Shown piece after piece: positions 34,165 to 42,704 of a stretch of 64,000 nucleotides of DNA. The translations under genes and the position numbers were made by a program. The notes beneath the pieces are model-generated. The model worked only from the letters and a program-made list of their open reading frames with translations, had not been told where the DNA came from and searched no databases. Each line of letters opens with the position of its first letter. Within the stretch, counting starts at the first letter, position 1. The stretch comes from Solimonas thermocellulolyticum (GTDB taxonomy: Bacteria > Pseudomonadota > Gammaproteobacteria > Nevskiales > Nevskiaceae): contig NZ_JBEPIJ010000003.1 of assembly GCF_040327995.1 (NCBI RefSeq), forward strand, positions 197,643 through 261,642, given 5' to 3'.

Positions 34165-35178
34165 ATGCCGAAGATGAACATGATCCAGGCGATCAACTCC
34201 GCGCTCGACGTGATGCTCGGTCGCGACGACAACGTCGTCGTCTTCGGCGAGGACGTCGGTTATTTCGGTGGCGTGTTCCGCTGCACCGCCGGCCTGCAGA
34301 AGAAGTACGGCAAGACGCGGGTGTTCGACACGCCGATCGCCGAGGGCGGCATTCTCGGCGTGGCCATCGGCATGGGCGTCTACGGTCTGCGGCCGGTGCC
34401 GGAGATCCAGTTCGCCGACTACATCTACCCGGCCTTCGACCAGCTCGTGTCCGAGGCCGCGCGCTTGCGCTACCGCTCGGGCGGCGAGTACTGGGCGCCG
34501 ATCACGGTGCGCGCGCCCTGCGGCGGTGGCATTTTCGGCGGGCAGACGCATTCGCAGTCGCCGGAGGGCATCTTCACCCACGTCAGCGGCCTGAAGACGG
34601 TGATGCCGTCGAACCCCTATGACGCCAAGGGTCTGCTGATCGCGGCGATCGAGGACGACGATCCGGTGATGTTCTTCGAGCCCAAGCGCATCTACAACGG
34701 GCCGTTCGACGGTCATCACGACCGACCGTTGCAGCCGTGGTCGAAGTTCCCGCAGAGCGAAGTGCCCGATGGCTATTACCGCATCGACCTGGGCAAGGCC
34801 GCGGTCGCCCGGCCGGGCAGCGAGGTCACCGTGCTCGCCTACGGCACGATGGTGCATGTCAGCGTCGCCGCCGTGGAGGAAGCCGAGATCGACGGCGAGG
34901 TCATCGACCTGCGCTCGCTGGTGCCGATCGATCTCGATACGATCGTCGAGTCGGTGAAGAAGACCGGCCGCTGTGTGATCGTGCACGAGGCCACGCGCAC
35001 CAGCGGCTTCGGTGCCGAGCTCTCGGCCCTGGTGCAGGAACACTGCTTCTACCACCTGGAAGCGCCGATCGAACGCGTCACCGGCTGGGACACGCCCTAC
35101 CCACATGCCTTCGAGTGGCACTACTTCCCCGGGCCCGAGCGCGTGATGCGCGCGCTCAAGAAGGTGATGGAGGGGTGA
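34165..35178 (+). CDS. bkdA2: Branched-chain 2-oxoacid dehydrogenase E1 beta subunit
   Basis: The 337-residue subunit completes the E1 heterotetramer. It has the family segments VVVFGEDVGYFGGVFRCT, FDTPIAEGGILGVAIGMG, EIQFADYIYPAFDQ and VRAPCGGGIFGGQTHSQSPE, and the C-terminal WDTPYPHAFEWHYFPGP. It follows bkdA1 by two bases and ends five bases before the chosen start of the E2 gene. Confidence 0.95.
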   Translation: MPKMNMIQAINSALDVMLGRDDNVVVFGEDVGYFGGVFRCTAGLQKKYGKTRVFDTPIAEGGILGVAIGMGVYGLRPVPEIQFADYIYPAFDQLVSEAARLRYRSGGEYWAPITVRAPCGGGIFGGQTHSQSPEGIFTHVSGLKTVMPSNPYDAKGLLIAAIEDDDPVMFFEPKRIYNGPFDGHHDRPLQPWSKFPQSEVPDGYYRIDLGKAAVARPGSEVTVLAYGTMVHVSVAAVEEAEIDGEVIDLRSLVPIDLDTIVESVKKTGRCVIVHEATRTSGFGAELSALVQEHCFYHLEAPIERVTGWDTPYPHAFEWHYFPGPERVMRALKKVMEG

Positions 35179-35183
35179 AGGCC

Positions 35184-36479
35184 ATGGGCAAGTACGTGTT
35201 CAAGCTGCCCGACGTCGGCGAAGGTATCGCCGAGTCCGAGATCGCGACCTGGCGTGTCGCCGTCGGCGACACCGTGCGCGAAGACCAGCCGCTGGTGGAC
35301 ATGCTCACGGAGAAGGCGGCCGTGGAGCTGCCGTCGCCGGTCGCCGGCACCGTGATCGAGCTGTGCGGCCAGCCGGGCGATCGAATCGCCGTGGGCGCGC
35401 CGCTGGTGGTGCTGGAAGTCGACGGCGCGGGCAACGCTAAGGATGAGCCGCCGGTCGTGCGCAAACCGGCCGCCGCACCCATGCCCCAAGCCGAGGTACC
35501 GTCGGTGAAGGCGCAGACTGCGCCACCCGCAAGCGCGGCCGTCGCCCCGGCGGCGCAACGCGCCAGTGCGCCGACGCAGCCCGCGCGCCGCAAGCCTGGC
35601 GAAAAGCCCATCGCTGCCCCTGCCGTGCGCCAGCGTGCGCGCGACCTGGGCATTGATCTGCGCCTGGTCGTCGGCAGCGGTCCGGCCGGGCGCATCACCC
35701 ACGCCGATCTCGATGCCTACGCAAAAGGCGCCAGCCGCGCGCAGGCGGGCGCGCAAGTGGCGCCGCGCACCGGGGTCGAGGAGATCAAGATCATCGGCCT
35801 GCGCCGCAAGATCGCCGAGGCGATGCAGCGCGCCAAACAGCGCATCCCGCACTTCGCCTATGTCGAGGAGCTCGACGTCACCGAGCTGGAGGCGCTGCGC
35901 GCGCATCTGAACGACACGCGGCGACCGGAGCAGCCCAAGCTGACGCTGCTGCCGTTCCTGCTGCGCGCGCTGGTGCAGGTGCTGCCGCGCTTCCCGCAGG
36001 TGAACGCGACCTACGACGACGAGGCCGGCGTGCTGCGCCGCTACGCCGCCGTGCACTGCGGCATCGCCACGCAGACACCCTCGGGCCTCGTCGTGCCGGT
36101 GCTGCGTCACGCCGAGACGCTGGATGTCTGGCAGATGGCGGCCGAGATCAGGCGCCTCGCCGAGGCCGCACGCAGCGGCAAAGCCACGCGCGACGAGCTG
36201 TCCGGATCGAGCATCACCATCACCAGCCTCGGCGCGCTCGGCGGCATCGTCTCGACGCCGGTGATCAATGCCCCGGAAGTGGCCATCATCGGCGTCAACA
36301 AGCTGGTGGAGCGGCCGATGTTCGTACGCGGCGCGGTCGTGCCGCGGCTGCTGATGAACCTGTCCTCTTCCTTCGACCATCGCATCGTCGATGGCTACGA
36401 CGCCGCGCAATTCATCCAGGCGCTGAAGCAGCGGCTCGAACATCCGGCGACGCTGTTCCTGACGGAGGGCGGGGCGTGA
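35184..36479 (+). CDS. bkdB: Branched-chain 2-oxoacid dehydrogenase E2, dihydrolipoyl acyltransferase
   Basis: The 431-residue E2 core has one lipoyl domain (FKLPDVGEGIAESEIATW, lipoyl-lysine in MLTEKAAVELPSP), an alanine/proline linker, a peripheral subunit-binding domain (VRQRARDLGIDLRLVVGSG), and a catalytic domain ending with the active-site SFDHRIVDGYDAA. It passes the acyl group to CoA. I chose the ATG at 35184 after GGAGGGG; a GTG overlapping the bkdA2 stop is an alternative. Its stop overlaps the start of lpdV as GTGA. Confidence 0.95.
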   Translation: MGKYVFKLPDVGEGIAESEIATWRVAVGDTVREDQPLVDMLTEKAAVELPSPVAGTVIELCGQPGDRIAVGAPLVVLEVDGAGNAKDEPPVVRKPAAAPMPQAEVPSVKAQTAPPASAAVAPAAQRASAPTQPARRKPGEKPIAAPAVRQRARDLGIDLRLVVGSGPAGRITHADLDAYAKGASRAQAGAQVAPRTGVEEIKIIGLRRKIAEAMQRAKQRIPHFAYVEELDVTELEALRAHLNDTRRPEQPKLTLLPFLLRALVQVLPRFPQVNATYDDEAGVLRRYAAVHCGIATQTPSGLVVPVLRHAETLDVWQMAAEIRRLAEAARSGKATRDELSGSSITITSLGALGGIVSTPVINAPEVAIIGVNKLVERPMFVRGAVVPRLLMNLSSSFDHRIVDGYDAAQFIQALKQRLEHPATLFLTEGGA

Positions 36480-37753
36480 GCAAGAAGATCACCACGCAGG
36501 TGCTGGTCGTCGGCGGCGGCCCCGGCGGTTATGTCGCGGCGATCCGTGCTGGTCAGCTCGGGCTCGACACGACGCTGGTCGAGGCCGAGCGCCTCGGCGG
36601 CACCTGCCTGATCCGCGGCTGCATTCCGTCCAAGGCCTTGATCCACACGGCGAGCCGCTTCGCCGAACTGCGGCAGCTCGCGGCGCAGGCGCACGCCGGC
36701 ATCGCGCTCCATGCGGCGCCGGTGTTCGATCTCGTCGGCGCGGTGCAGTGGAAGGACGGCATCGTCGACAGGCTCAGCAACGGCGTCGCCGGACTGCTGA
36801 AGAAGGCCAAGGTGCGCGTGATCGACGGCTACGCCAAGTTTTCCGACGCGCGCAGCTGTAGCGTGCAGACCGCCGAGGGCGCGATCGAGATCGGCGCCGA
36901 GCACGTGATTCTGGCGACCGGTTCGGTCGCCGCCGGTCTGCCGCAACTGCCCTGGGGCGAGCACGTGATCTCCTCGACCGAGGCCTTGTCGCTCACCGCG
37001 CTGCCCAAGCGCCTGGTCGTCGTCGGTGCCGGCTACATCGGGCTGGAACTGGGCATCGCCTTCGCCAAGCTCGGCGTCGAGGTGCGCATCGTCGAGGCGC
37101 TCGAGCGCATCCTGCCGAGCTACGACCGCGAGCTGGTGCGCCCGGTCGAGCAGTGGCTTAAGAAGCGCGGCATCGAGGTGCTGTTGAACACCAAAGCGCA
37201 GGATGTCGTGCGCGCCGACGGCGGCCTGCGCGTCACCGTGCAGACCGGCAGCCAGGCGCCGCGCGATCTCACCTGCGACAAGCTTTTGGTCGCCGTCGGC
37301 CGCAAGCCGAACACGCAGGGCTGGGGGCTCGAACAGATGGCGTTGACGATGAACGGTGCCTTCGTCAAGGTCGACGCCCAGTGCCGCACGGCGATGCGCA
37401 ACGTCTGGGCGATCGGCGATCTGGTCGGCGAGCCCATGCTCGCGCACAAGGCCTCGGCGCAGGGCGAGATGGTGGCGGAGTTGATCGCGGGCCGCCGCCG
37501 CGCCTTCGATCCAGTGGCGATCCCCGCCGTGTGCTTCACCGAACCCGAGATCGTCGCAGTGGGTCTGTCGCCGGACGAGGCCAAGGCGCAGGGCATCGAC
37601 ATCGTCACCGGCCAGTTCCCGTTCGCCGCGAACGGCCGTGCACTGACGATGGACGCCGGTGCCGACGGCGGCTTCGTGCGCGTGACCGCGCGCGCCGACA
37701 ATCACCTGGTGCTCGGCATCCACGCCGTGGGTGCCCATGTCTCCGAGCTTTAG
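36476..37753 (+). CDS. lpdV: Dihydrolipoyl dehydrogenase of the branched-chain complex, cut short by an in-frame TAG
   Basis: E3 reoxidises the lipoyl group with FAD and NAD. From a GTG overlapping the E2 stop, 425 residues are readable: FAD motif VLVVGGGPGGYVAA, redox disulfide GGTCLIRGCIPSKAL, NAD motif VVVGAGYIGLELG, and the dimer domain as far as HAVGAHVSEL. Codon 426 is TAG, and the frame then continues normally for 45 more codons, including the catalytic IHAHPT. The truncated protein would lack the histidine that acts as base for the partner subunit and part of the dimer interface, so it should be inactive. It could be a real nonsense mutation, a sequencing error, or a readthrough site. 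Confidence 0.9.
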   Translation: MSKKITTQVLVVGGGPGGYVAAIRAGQLGLDTTLVEAERLGGTCLIRGCIPSKALIHTASRFAELRQLAAQAHAGIALHAAPVFDLVGAVQWKDGIVDRLSNGVAGLLKKAKVRVIDGYAKFSDARSCSVQTAEGAIEIGAEHVILATGSVAAGLPQLPWGEHVISSTEALSLTALPKRLVVVGAGYIGLELGIAFAKLGVEVRIVEALERILPSYDRELVRPVEQWLKKRGIEVLLNTKAQDVVRADGGLRVTVQTGSQAPRDLTCDKLLVAVGRKPNTQGWGLEQMALTMNGAFVKVDAQCRTAMRNVWAIGDLVGEPMLAHKASAQGEMVAELIAGRRRAFDPVAIPAVCFTEPEIVAVGLSPDEAKAQGIDIVTGQFPFAANGRALTMDAGADGGFVRVTARADNHLVLGIHAVGAHVSEL

Positions 37754-37888
37754 GGCGAGTTCGCGCACGCGCTGGAAATGGGCGCGCGGCTCGAAGACCT
37801 CGCCCACACCATCCACGCGCACCCGACGCTGACCGAGGCCCTGCCCGAGGCGGCGCTCGGCGCGCTCGGCCACGCGATCCACGTCTGA
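37754..37888 (+). pseudogene. lpdV: Severed C-terminal part of lpdV
   Basis: In frame with lpdV and directly after its TAG, this stretch encodes GEFAHALEMGARLEDLAHTI, then HAHPTLTEALPEAALGALGH and ends with TGA at 37886-37888. It is the conserved end of dihydrolipoyl dehydrogenase, with the catalytic histidine-proline pair in HAHPT. Conservation of the frame and codon bias after the stop suggests that the lesion is recent, or is not a true stop. Confidence 0.85.
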
Positions 37889-38008
37889 GCACCGTGAAGT
37901 GCGCTCGTCCGGCCGCCGGCGCAGCGCAGGGAATCGCCGACTGGCCGATGCGCCCTGCAGCCGATCCGCGGCGGGCGCGGGGTGTGCGTCATCGCCGCCG
38001 GCGCGCGA

Positions 38009-38995
38009 TCACCTCCACTCGCCTTCGCCGTGATCGCCCACGGCCGGCGCATGTCCTTGGCGCAGGCGCAGCCACCAGGCACGCATCGCGGTGATGCGTT
38101 TTCGCAGCGACCGGCGGTATCGCGAGCGCCGCAGCAGTCGTCGGTACGGTGCGCTCTGGCGCAGGGCCAGTAGCTCGACCTCGGCGGGCTGCCAGGATGC
38201 GCAGGCCGCGGCGAGGTCTTCGGTGGTTTGATCCGGCGGCTGCTCGGCGAACCAGGCGCGCAAGCGCATCGGCCATTCGATGCCGTAGTTCCAGTAGTGC
38301 GTCAGGCCATCGTCCAGCGCACGAACGTCGTAAGCCGCATCGGCTGCCAGCGACAGGGCGAGCTGTTCGACCGTGCGCCGCAGGGCGGTCAACGGCAGCA
38401 GCGCGTCATTGATCGACAGCGCATGGTCGAAAAGCCCCTGGGCCTGCGCCGGCACGCCGATCGCGCCCACGTTCCACGACGGCCAGGGCCCGGCGCTGCG
38501 CACGCCGAGCCGGCGCAGCAGGGCGGTATGGCCATTGAGCAGTTGGCTGTAGCCGTGGCGGGGATCGAGCCCGATCGATTCCTCGAACACGTGGAAGAAC
38601 ACCGCCGGTCTTGCGTCGGGCGGCGGATGATTCAATGCGTGCAAGGCCTGCCACGGCAGGGCGCACCAGCGCGTGTCGCCGTCCACGGCCACGAGCGGCG
38701 TGCCGATCTCCCGGACCGCGCGGCGCAGGACTTCGAGCTTGATGCGATGGACGTAGTCCAAAGGTCCGCGCCAGGCGCGCAACTGCCCGGCGTCGAGGCG
38801 GTGCACGACAATGAGCGCATGATCCGGAATCCACTGCGGCCGGTCGGTGTAGACGTGGATGTTCGCGCGCAGTCCCGGGGTGTGCCGGAGCAGATGCAGC
38901 AGGGTGAGCAGCGAGTACCGGGTCTGCAGATGAAAATCGTCGTGTCCGTGCACGACGTACACGAACCGTGCCGTCAAGCCTGAGGTGTGGGACAT
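38009..38995 (-). CDS. Glycosyltransferase-like protein of unknown function
   Basis: The 328-residue protein begins with a strand-helix pattern (FVYVVHGHDDFHLQTRYSLL, then TPGLRANIHVYTDRP) and has VAVDGDTRWCALPWQ, where an aspartate pair (DGD) resembles the DxD metal site of GT-A transferases. The C-terminus is basic (YRRLLRRSRYRRSLRKR). It looks like a nucleotide-sugar-dependent transferase, but I cannot name the family with confidence. It stands alone between the bkd operon and uppP. The ATG at 38995 was chosen over an upstream in-frame start. Confidence 0.6.
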   Translation of the reverse strand: MSHTSGLTARFVYVVHGHDDFHLQTRYSLLTLLHLLRHTPGLRANIHVYTDRPQWIPDHALIVVHRLDAGQLRAWRGPLDYVHRIKLEVLRRAVREIGTPLVAVDGDTRWCALPWQALHALNHPPPDARPAVFFHVFEESIGLDPRHGYSQLLNGHTALLRRLGVRSAGPWPSWNVGAIGVPAQAQGLFDHALSINDALLPLTALRRTVEQLALSLAADAAYDVRALDDGLTHYWNYGIEWPMRLRAWFAEQPPDQTTEDLAAACASWQPAEVELLALRQSAPYRRLLRRSRYRRSLRKRITAMRAWWLRLRQGHAPAVGDHGEGEWR

Positions 38996-39079
38996 GATGG
39001 CCCTCGGCGTCTGAGGATGGACCGGCAAAGCCGCGCTGCGCGGCATGGGATCATCGGCGGCGGATCGGTGGCGGTCACG

Positions 39080-39871
39080 TCAGCCCCCGATGGTCAGCAA
39101 TACGGCGCCGAGCAGGATGCGGTAGTAGGCGAAGGGCACGAAGCTGTGCTCGGCGATGTAACGCAGCAGCCATTTGACCGCCGCGAATCCGACTGCGGCG
39201 GAGACCGCGAAGGCCACGACTAGATCGCGCCACGGCTCGCGGATGCGCGCTACCGGGTCGGTGAGCGTCTGCAGCAGCTCGTAGCCGGTGGCGGCGAACA
39301 TGGTCGGGATGCCGACGATGAAGGCGAATTCAGCGGCGCGCCGTCGGTCGGTCAAACCGAACAGCAGCGCGGCGAAGATCGCCGCGGCCGAGCGCGAGGT
39401 GCCGGGGAACACGCCGGCGATCACTTGTGCGATGCCCACCGCGAAGGCGACGCCCCAACCGATCTGGCTGCGCACCGGCTGGCGCTTGAGCCAGGCCTCC
39501 ACTGCGAAGATGACGAAACCACCGATGATCAGCGCCCAGGCCACCGGCGCGACCGTTTCCGGCAGGGCGACGCCGAGCCGTTTGGCGAGTAGACCGAGCA
39601 CCGCGGTGATGCCGAACGCCGCGACGATCTTGCCCAGCAAGTCGCGGATCTCGGGATCGCGGTGCCAGCGCGTGGCCAGCGTCCACAACCGCTCGCGGTA
39701 CACCAGTGTGACGGCGAGGATCGCGCCGCATTGGATGGCGATGTTGAACAAGTCCGATCGACGGTCCAGCCAGATCTGGGCGATCAGCAGATGGCCGGTG
39801 CTGGAGATCGGCAAAAATTCGGTCAGTCCCTCGATGATGCCGAGTAGGATCGCTTGCAGCAGGCCGTCCAC
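39080..39871 (-). CDS. uppP: Undecaprenyl-diphosphatase
   Basis: The 263-residue inner-membrane enzyme recycles the lipid carrier for peptidoglycan by removing a phosphate from undecaprenyl diphosphate. Its signatures are LLGIIEGLTEFLPISSTGHL and GVFPGTSRSAAAI; it has about eight helices. The start is the GTG at 39871, giving MDGLLQAILLGIIEG; no strong ribosome site precedes it, but the next in-frame starts are too early or too late. It is divergent from the SDR gene with 22 bases between starts. Confidence 0.94.
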   Translation of the reverse strand: MDGLLQAILLGIIEGLTEFLPISSTGHLLIAQIWLDRRSDLFNIAIQCGAILAVTLVYRERLWTLATRWHRDPEIRDLLGKIVAAFGITAVLGLLAKRLGVALPETVAPVAWALIIGGFVIFAVEAWLKRQPVRSQIGWGVAFAVGIAQVIAGVFPGTSRSAAAIFAALLFGLTDRRRAAEFAFIVGIPTMFAATGYELLQTLTDPVARIREPWRDLVVAFAVSAAVGFAAVKWLLRYIAEHSFVPFAYYRILLGAVLLTIGG

Positions 39872-39893
39872 GGAAGAAGGTTCACGACGAAAA

Positions 39894-40655
39894 ATGGCGA
39901 GCAAGGATAATGGAGCGGGCGTTCTGGCGCGTGTGGCGCTGATCACGGGGGCGGCGCGGCGCATCGGCGCGGCGATCGCCACCGCCCTGCATGGGCACGG
40001 CTGGAACGTCGTCCTGCACGCGCATGCCTCGATCGACGCGGCGCGCGCGCTGGCCCAGACGCTCGACGCGCGCCGTGCGGGCAGCGCCATCGCCCTCGAC
40101 GCCGATCTGCGCGACGCGCGGCAGATCGAGACGGTGGCGCAGGCCGCGCACGCGCGCTGGCAGCGGCTCGACGCGCTGGTCAACAACGCATCGAGCTACT
40201 ACCGCACGCCGCTCGGTTCGATCACCGCGGCGCAGATCGACGAGCTGCTCGCCAGCAATCTGCGCGCGCCCTTGCTGCTGAGCCAGGCCTGCGTACCGCT
40301 GCTGGCCGATGGCGGTGCGATCGTCAACGTCGTCGATGCCCTGCTGCGCCGGCCGATGCGCGGCTTTGCGCCGTATTACGCGGCCAAGGCCGGGCTTGCG
40401 TCGCTGACCGAAACCCTGGCGCTGGAGCTGGCGCCGCGGATTCGCGTCAACGGCGTCGCGCCTGGGCACATGCTCTGGGCCACGAGCGATGCGCTGACGA
40501 CGACGCAACAGGACGCCGAACTCGCCCGCATTCCGCTGCGGCGGCTCGGTGGCGCCGACGCCATCGCGCAGGCGGTGCGGTATCTGTTGTCGGACGATGC
40601 GGCCTACGTCACCGGCGCGGTGTTGCCGGTCGACGGCGGGCTGCGGCTGGCCTGA
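39894..40655 (+). CDS. folM: Pteridine reductase-like short-chain dehydrogenase
   Basis: The 253-residue protein has the TGAARRIG motif that marks pteridine reductases, where an arginine replaces the second glycine. It also has LVNNASSYY, the catalytic YYAAKAG, and VLPVDGGLRL at the C-terminus. Such enzymes reduce dihydrobiopterin or dihydrofolate with NADPH. It could provide tetrahydropterin for phenylalanine hydroxylase, but that link is speculative. The symbol follows E. coli FolM; close paralogues exist in the family. Confidence 0.8.
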   Translation: MASKDNGAGVLARVALITGAARRIGAAIATALHGHGWNVVLHAHASIDAARALAQTLDARRAGSAIALDADLRDARQIETVAQAAHARWQRLDALVNNASSYYRTPLGSITAAQIDELLASNLRAPLLLSQACVPLLADGGAIVNVVDALLRRPMRGFAPYYAAKAGLASLTETLALELAPRIRVNGVAPGHMLWATSDALTTTQQDAELARIPLRRLGGADAIAQAVRYLLSDDAAYVTGAVLPVDGGLRLA

Positions 40656-40690
40656 CCGGGCGCGATTCGGGTTTGCCGGCCCAGCGATAC

Positions 40691-40734
40691 CAAAGCGCGC
40701 TTTGATCAGCCCACCCGGCCATCCGCGGCCGGGT
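40691..40734. terminator. Two palindromes between convergent genes, possible bidirectional terminator
   Basis: CAAAGCGCGCTTTG (40691-40704) is a perfect 14-base palindrome. Nine bases later comes ACCCGGCC-ATCCGC-GGCCGGGT (40713-40734), a hairpin with eight-base arms. They fill the 85-base gap between the ends of the SDR gene and ada. No long T-run is present, so termination would rest on the stems alone; a role is likely but not proven. Confidence 0.4.
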
Positions 40735-40740
40735 TATCGG

Positions 40741-41817
40741 TCAGGCGCCGCCCGTGGCGGCATCGCCGGAGCGCGCCGCCGCGTCGCGCTCGATCTCAAA
40801 CAAGCGCTGCTTGCGCCAGCGTCCGCCACCGTAGCCGCCGAGCGCGCCGTTCTTGTTCACGACGCGGTGGCAGGGGATGAGGATGGCGATGCGGTTCTTG
40901 CCGTTGGCCGAACCGACGGCGCGGCAGGCGCCGGGGCGGCCGACGACTTGCGCCAGGTCTTGGTAGGAGCGGGTCTGGCCATAAGGGATGTCGAGCAGTG
41001 CGGTCCACACGGTGCGCTGGAACGCCGATCCGGGAAAGACCAGCGGCAGCGTGAAGCTGGTGCGCGCGCCGCGGAAGTATTCGGCGAGCTCGACCCTGAG
41101 CCGCGCGAGGTGGGGATGCTCGCCCGGCACGAGCGGCACCTTGAAGTGTTTGCGCAACGCGTCGAACTGCGCTTTGAGCATGCGTCGCTCGGTGAATTCG
41201 AGCAGCACGATGCCCTCGTCGCGAGCGGCGGCGAGCATAGGGCCGAGCGGGCTGTCGAGCCAGGCGACGCGGATCGGGTCGAGGCCGGCGTCTGCGGGTG
41301 CGCGGCCGAAGCTGCGCTCGAACGCGCTGCGAAAGCCGCTTTCCGACTCAAAGCCGTGGCCGATCGCCAGATCGGTGACCGACTCGCCGTTGCGGATGGC
41401 CTGCAAAGCGGTGTTCATGCGTCGTCCTCGGCAATAGGCGGAAAAGCTCATGCCGCAGTGGTCCTTGAACCAGCGGCGCACGCGCGCCGGATCGAGCCCG
41501 CGCTCGCGCAGCTCTCGTTCACGGATACGGCGCGCGGGATCGCGCTCGATGTCCTCGATCAGCCGCGCGATCCACGGCGGCGGCGTGCCCGGCGCATCCA
41601 GCGGCCGACAGCGCTTGCACGGTCGGTAGCCGGCCAAGCTCGCAGCGCGCGCATCGGCGAAGAACTCGACGTTCTCGGGCCTGGGCTTCTTCGCGCGACA
41701 CGATGGCTTGCAGAAGATGCCGGTCGTTCGCACGCCGAAGTAGAACACGCCGTCGTAGCCGGCGTCGCAGGCCAGATACGCGCGCTGCATCTCGGCGGTG
41801 GAGGGCAGTTGCGGCAT
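40741..41817 (-). CDS. ada: Bifunctional Ada regulator / methylated-DNA cysteine methyltransferase
   Basis: The 358-residue protein has the N-terminal zinc and phosphotriester-repair domain (RTTGIFCKPSCRAKKPRP and later RPCKRC, all four cysteines present), a central AraC-type DNA-binding domain (FKDHCGMSFSAYCRGRR), and the C-terminal O6-methylguanine methyltransferase with the acceptor cysteine in ILIPCHRVVNKNG. It repairs alkylated DNA and, when methylated, activates the adaptive response. Length is normal and all key residues are present. Confidence 0.96.
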   Translation of the reverse strand: MPQLPSTAEMQRAYLACDAGYDGVFYFGVRTTGIFCKPSCRAKKPRPENVEFFADARAASLAGYRPCKRCRPLDAPGTPPPWIARLIEDIERDPARRIRERELRERGLDPARVRRWFKDHCGMSFSAYCRGRRMNTALQAIRNGESVTDLAIGHGFESESGFRSAFERSFGRAPADAGLDPIRVAWLDSPLGPMLAAARDEGIVLLEFTERRMLKAQFDALRKHFKVPLVPGEHPHLARLRVELAEYFRGARTSFTLPLVFPGSAFQRTVWTALLDIPYGQTRSYQDLAQVVGRPGACRAVGSANGKNRIAILIPCHRVVNKNGALGGYGGGRWRKQRLFEIERDAAARSGDAATGGA

Positions 41818-41867
41818 GCGCCGATGCTAGGCCGTGGGCGCGCGGTCGGCCAGCGAAAAAACGACCA

Positions 41868-42644
41868 TCAATTCCGCGCCGCGAGTTGTAGCGTTTCGAC
41901 GGTCTGTCCGCTCGGCACGCCGTTGCGGCCGAAGCGATGCTCGGTGAACAGTGCGCGGCCGTTGCGATCGACCAGCAGCACCGTGCTCGAACGCGTGCCG
42001 TAATGCTCGCCGCGGATGAACGCGGGCGCGAGAAAGCGCTCCATCTCGGCGCCGACGCCGGTATCCGGCAGCACCGCATCCTCGGCGACGTGATCGCTCG
42101 CCAGCGCCGCGATCAGACTCGCGGTGTCGGTGCGGCCGCGGGCACACCAGTCGCGCAGCGCCTCGCGCAGGGCGATCAGCTTGGGCCAGGGTGTGTTTAG
42201 CGCGGCGTTGCTGACCGCATGCACACCGGCGCCGAGCCGTTCGCGGCGGAAGCGCCCGTGATTGCTCAGATACCAGGTGCCGTCGGCGTCGCCGAGCAAC
42301 AAGTTGAAGCCGGCGTAGCGTGCGGCCTCGGCCTGTAGCGCAGCGCCGTAGTGCCGTGCCGTCTGCGATCCGCGCAGGTACTGCGCGACCAGGCCGCCGC
42401 GCGAGGGCGCGTTCGGGTCGGGCGGTATCATGCGCCGGACATTGGTGACGGCGGCCCAGCGGCCGTCGCGCGCCAGCGCCAGCCAACTGCCGTGACTCTT
42501 AAGGTCGCGCCCGCCAAAGATCTGCGGCGCGTCGTCCCACCACGTCGCCGGCGCGGTCGGGCGATGGTGGAACTCGTCGCGGTTGGCGGCGAGCACCAAG
42601 GCATACTGCGGATGCGCGTCGAGCGCGAAGCCGATCAGGCACAT
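41868..42644 (-). CDS. NRDE (TANGO2-like) family protein
   Basis: The 258-residue protein begins MCLIGFALD, with a cysteine at position 2 as in N-terminal nucleophile folds, and has the family motif LVLAANRDEFHHRPTAPATW with NRDE. GFNLLLGD and YLSN follow as usual. TANGO2 proteins have been tied to heme transport and lipid metabolism; bacterial roles are not clear. An in-frame longer start exists but would hide the conserved N-terminal cysteine. It is divergent from the EcsC gene. Confidence 0.9.
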   Translation of the reverse strand: MCLIGFALDAHPQYALVLAANRDEFHHRPTAPATWWDDAPQIFGGRDLKSHGSWLALARDGRWAAVTNVRRMIPPDPNAPSRGGLVAQYLRGSQTARHYGAALQAEAARYAGFNLLLGDADGTWYLSNHGRFRRERLGAGVHAVSNAALNTPWPKLIALREALRDWCARGRTDTASLIAALASDHVAEDAVLPDTGVGAEMERFLAPAFIRGEHYGTRSSTVLLVDRNGRALFTEHRFGRNGVPSGQTVETLQLAARN

Positions 42645-42704
42645 GGCACGCACTGTCGGTTCGGTGCTGCGCGCTGTCAAACAGGGATGTGAGCGAGTGC
42701 AGAC

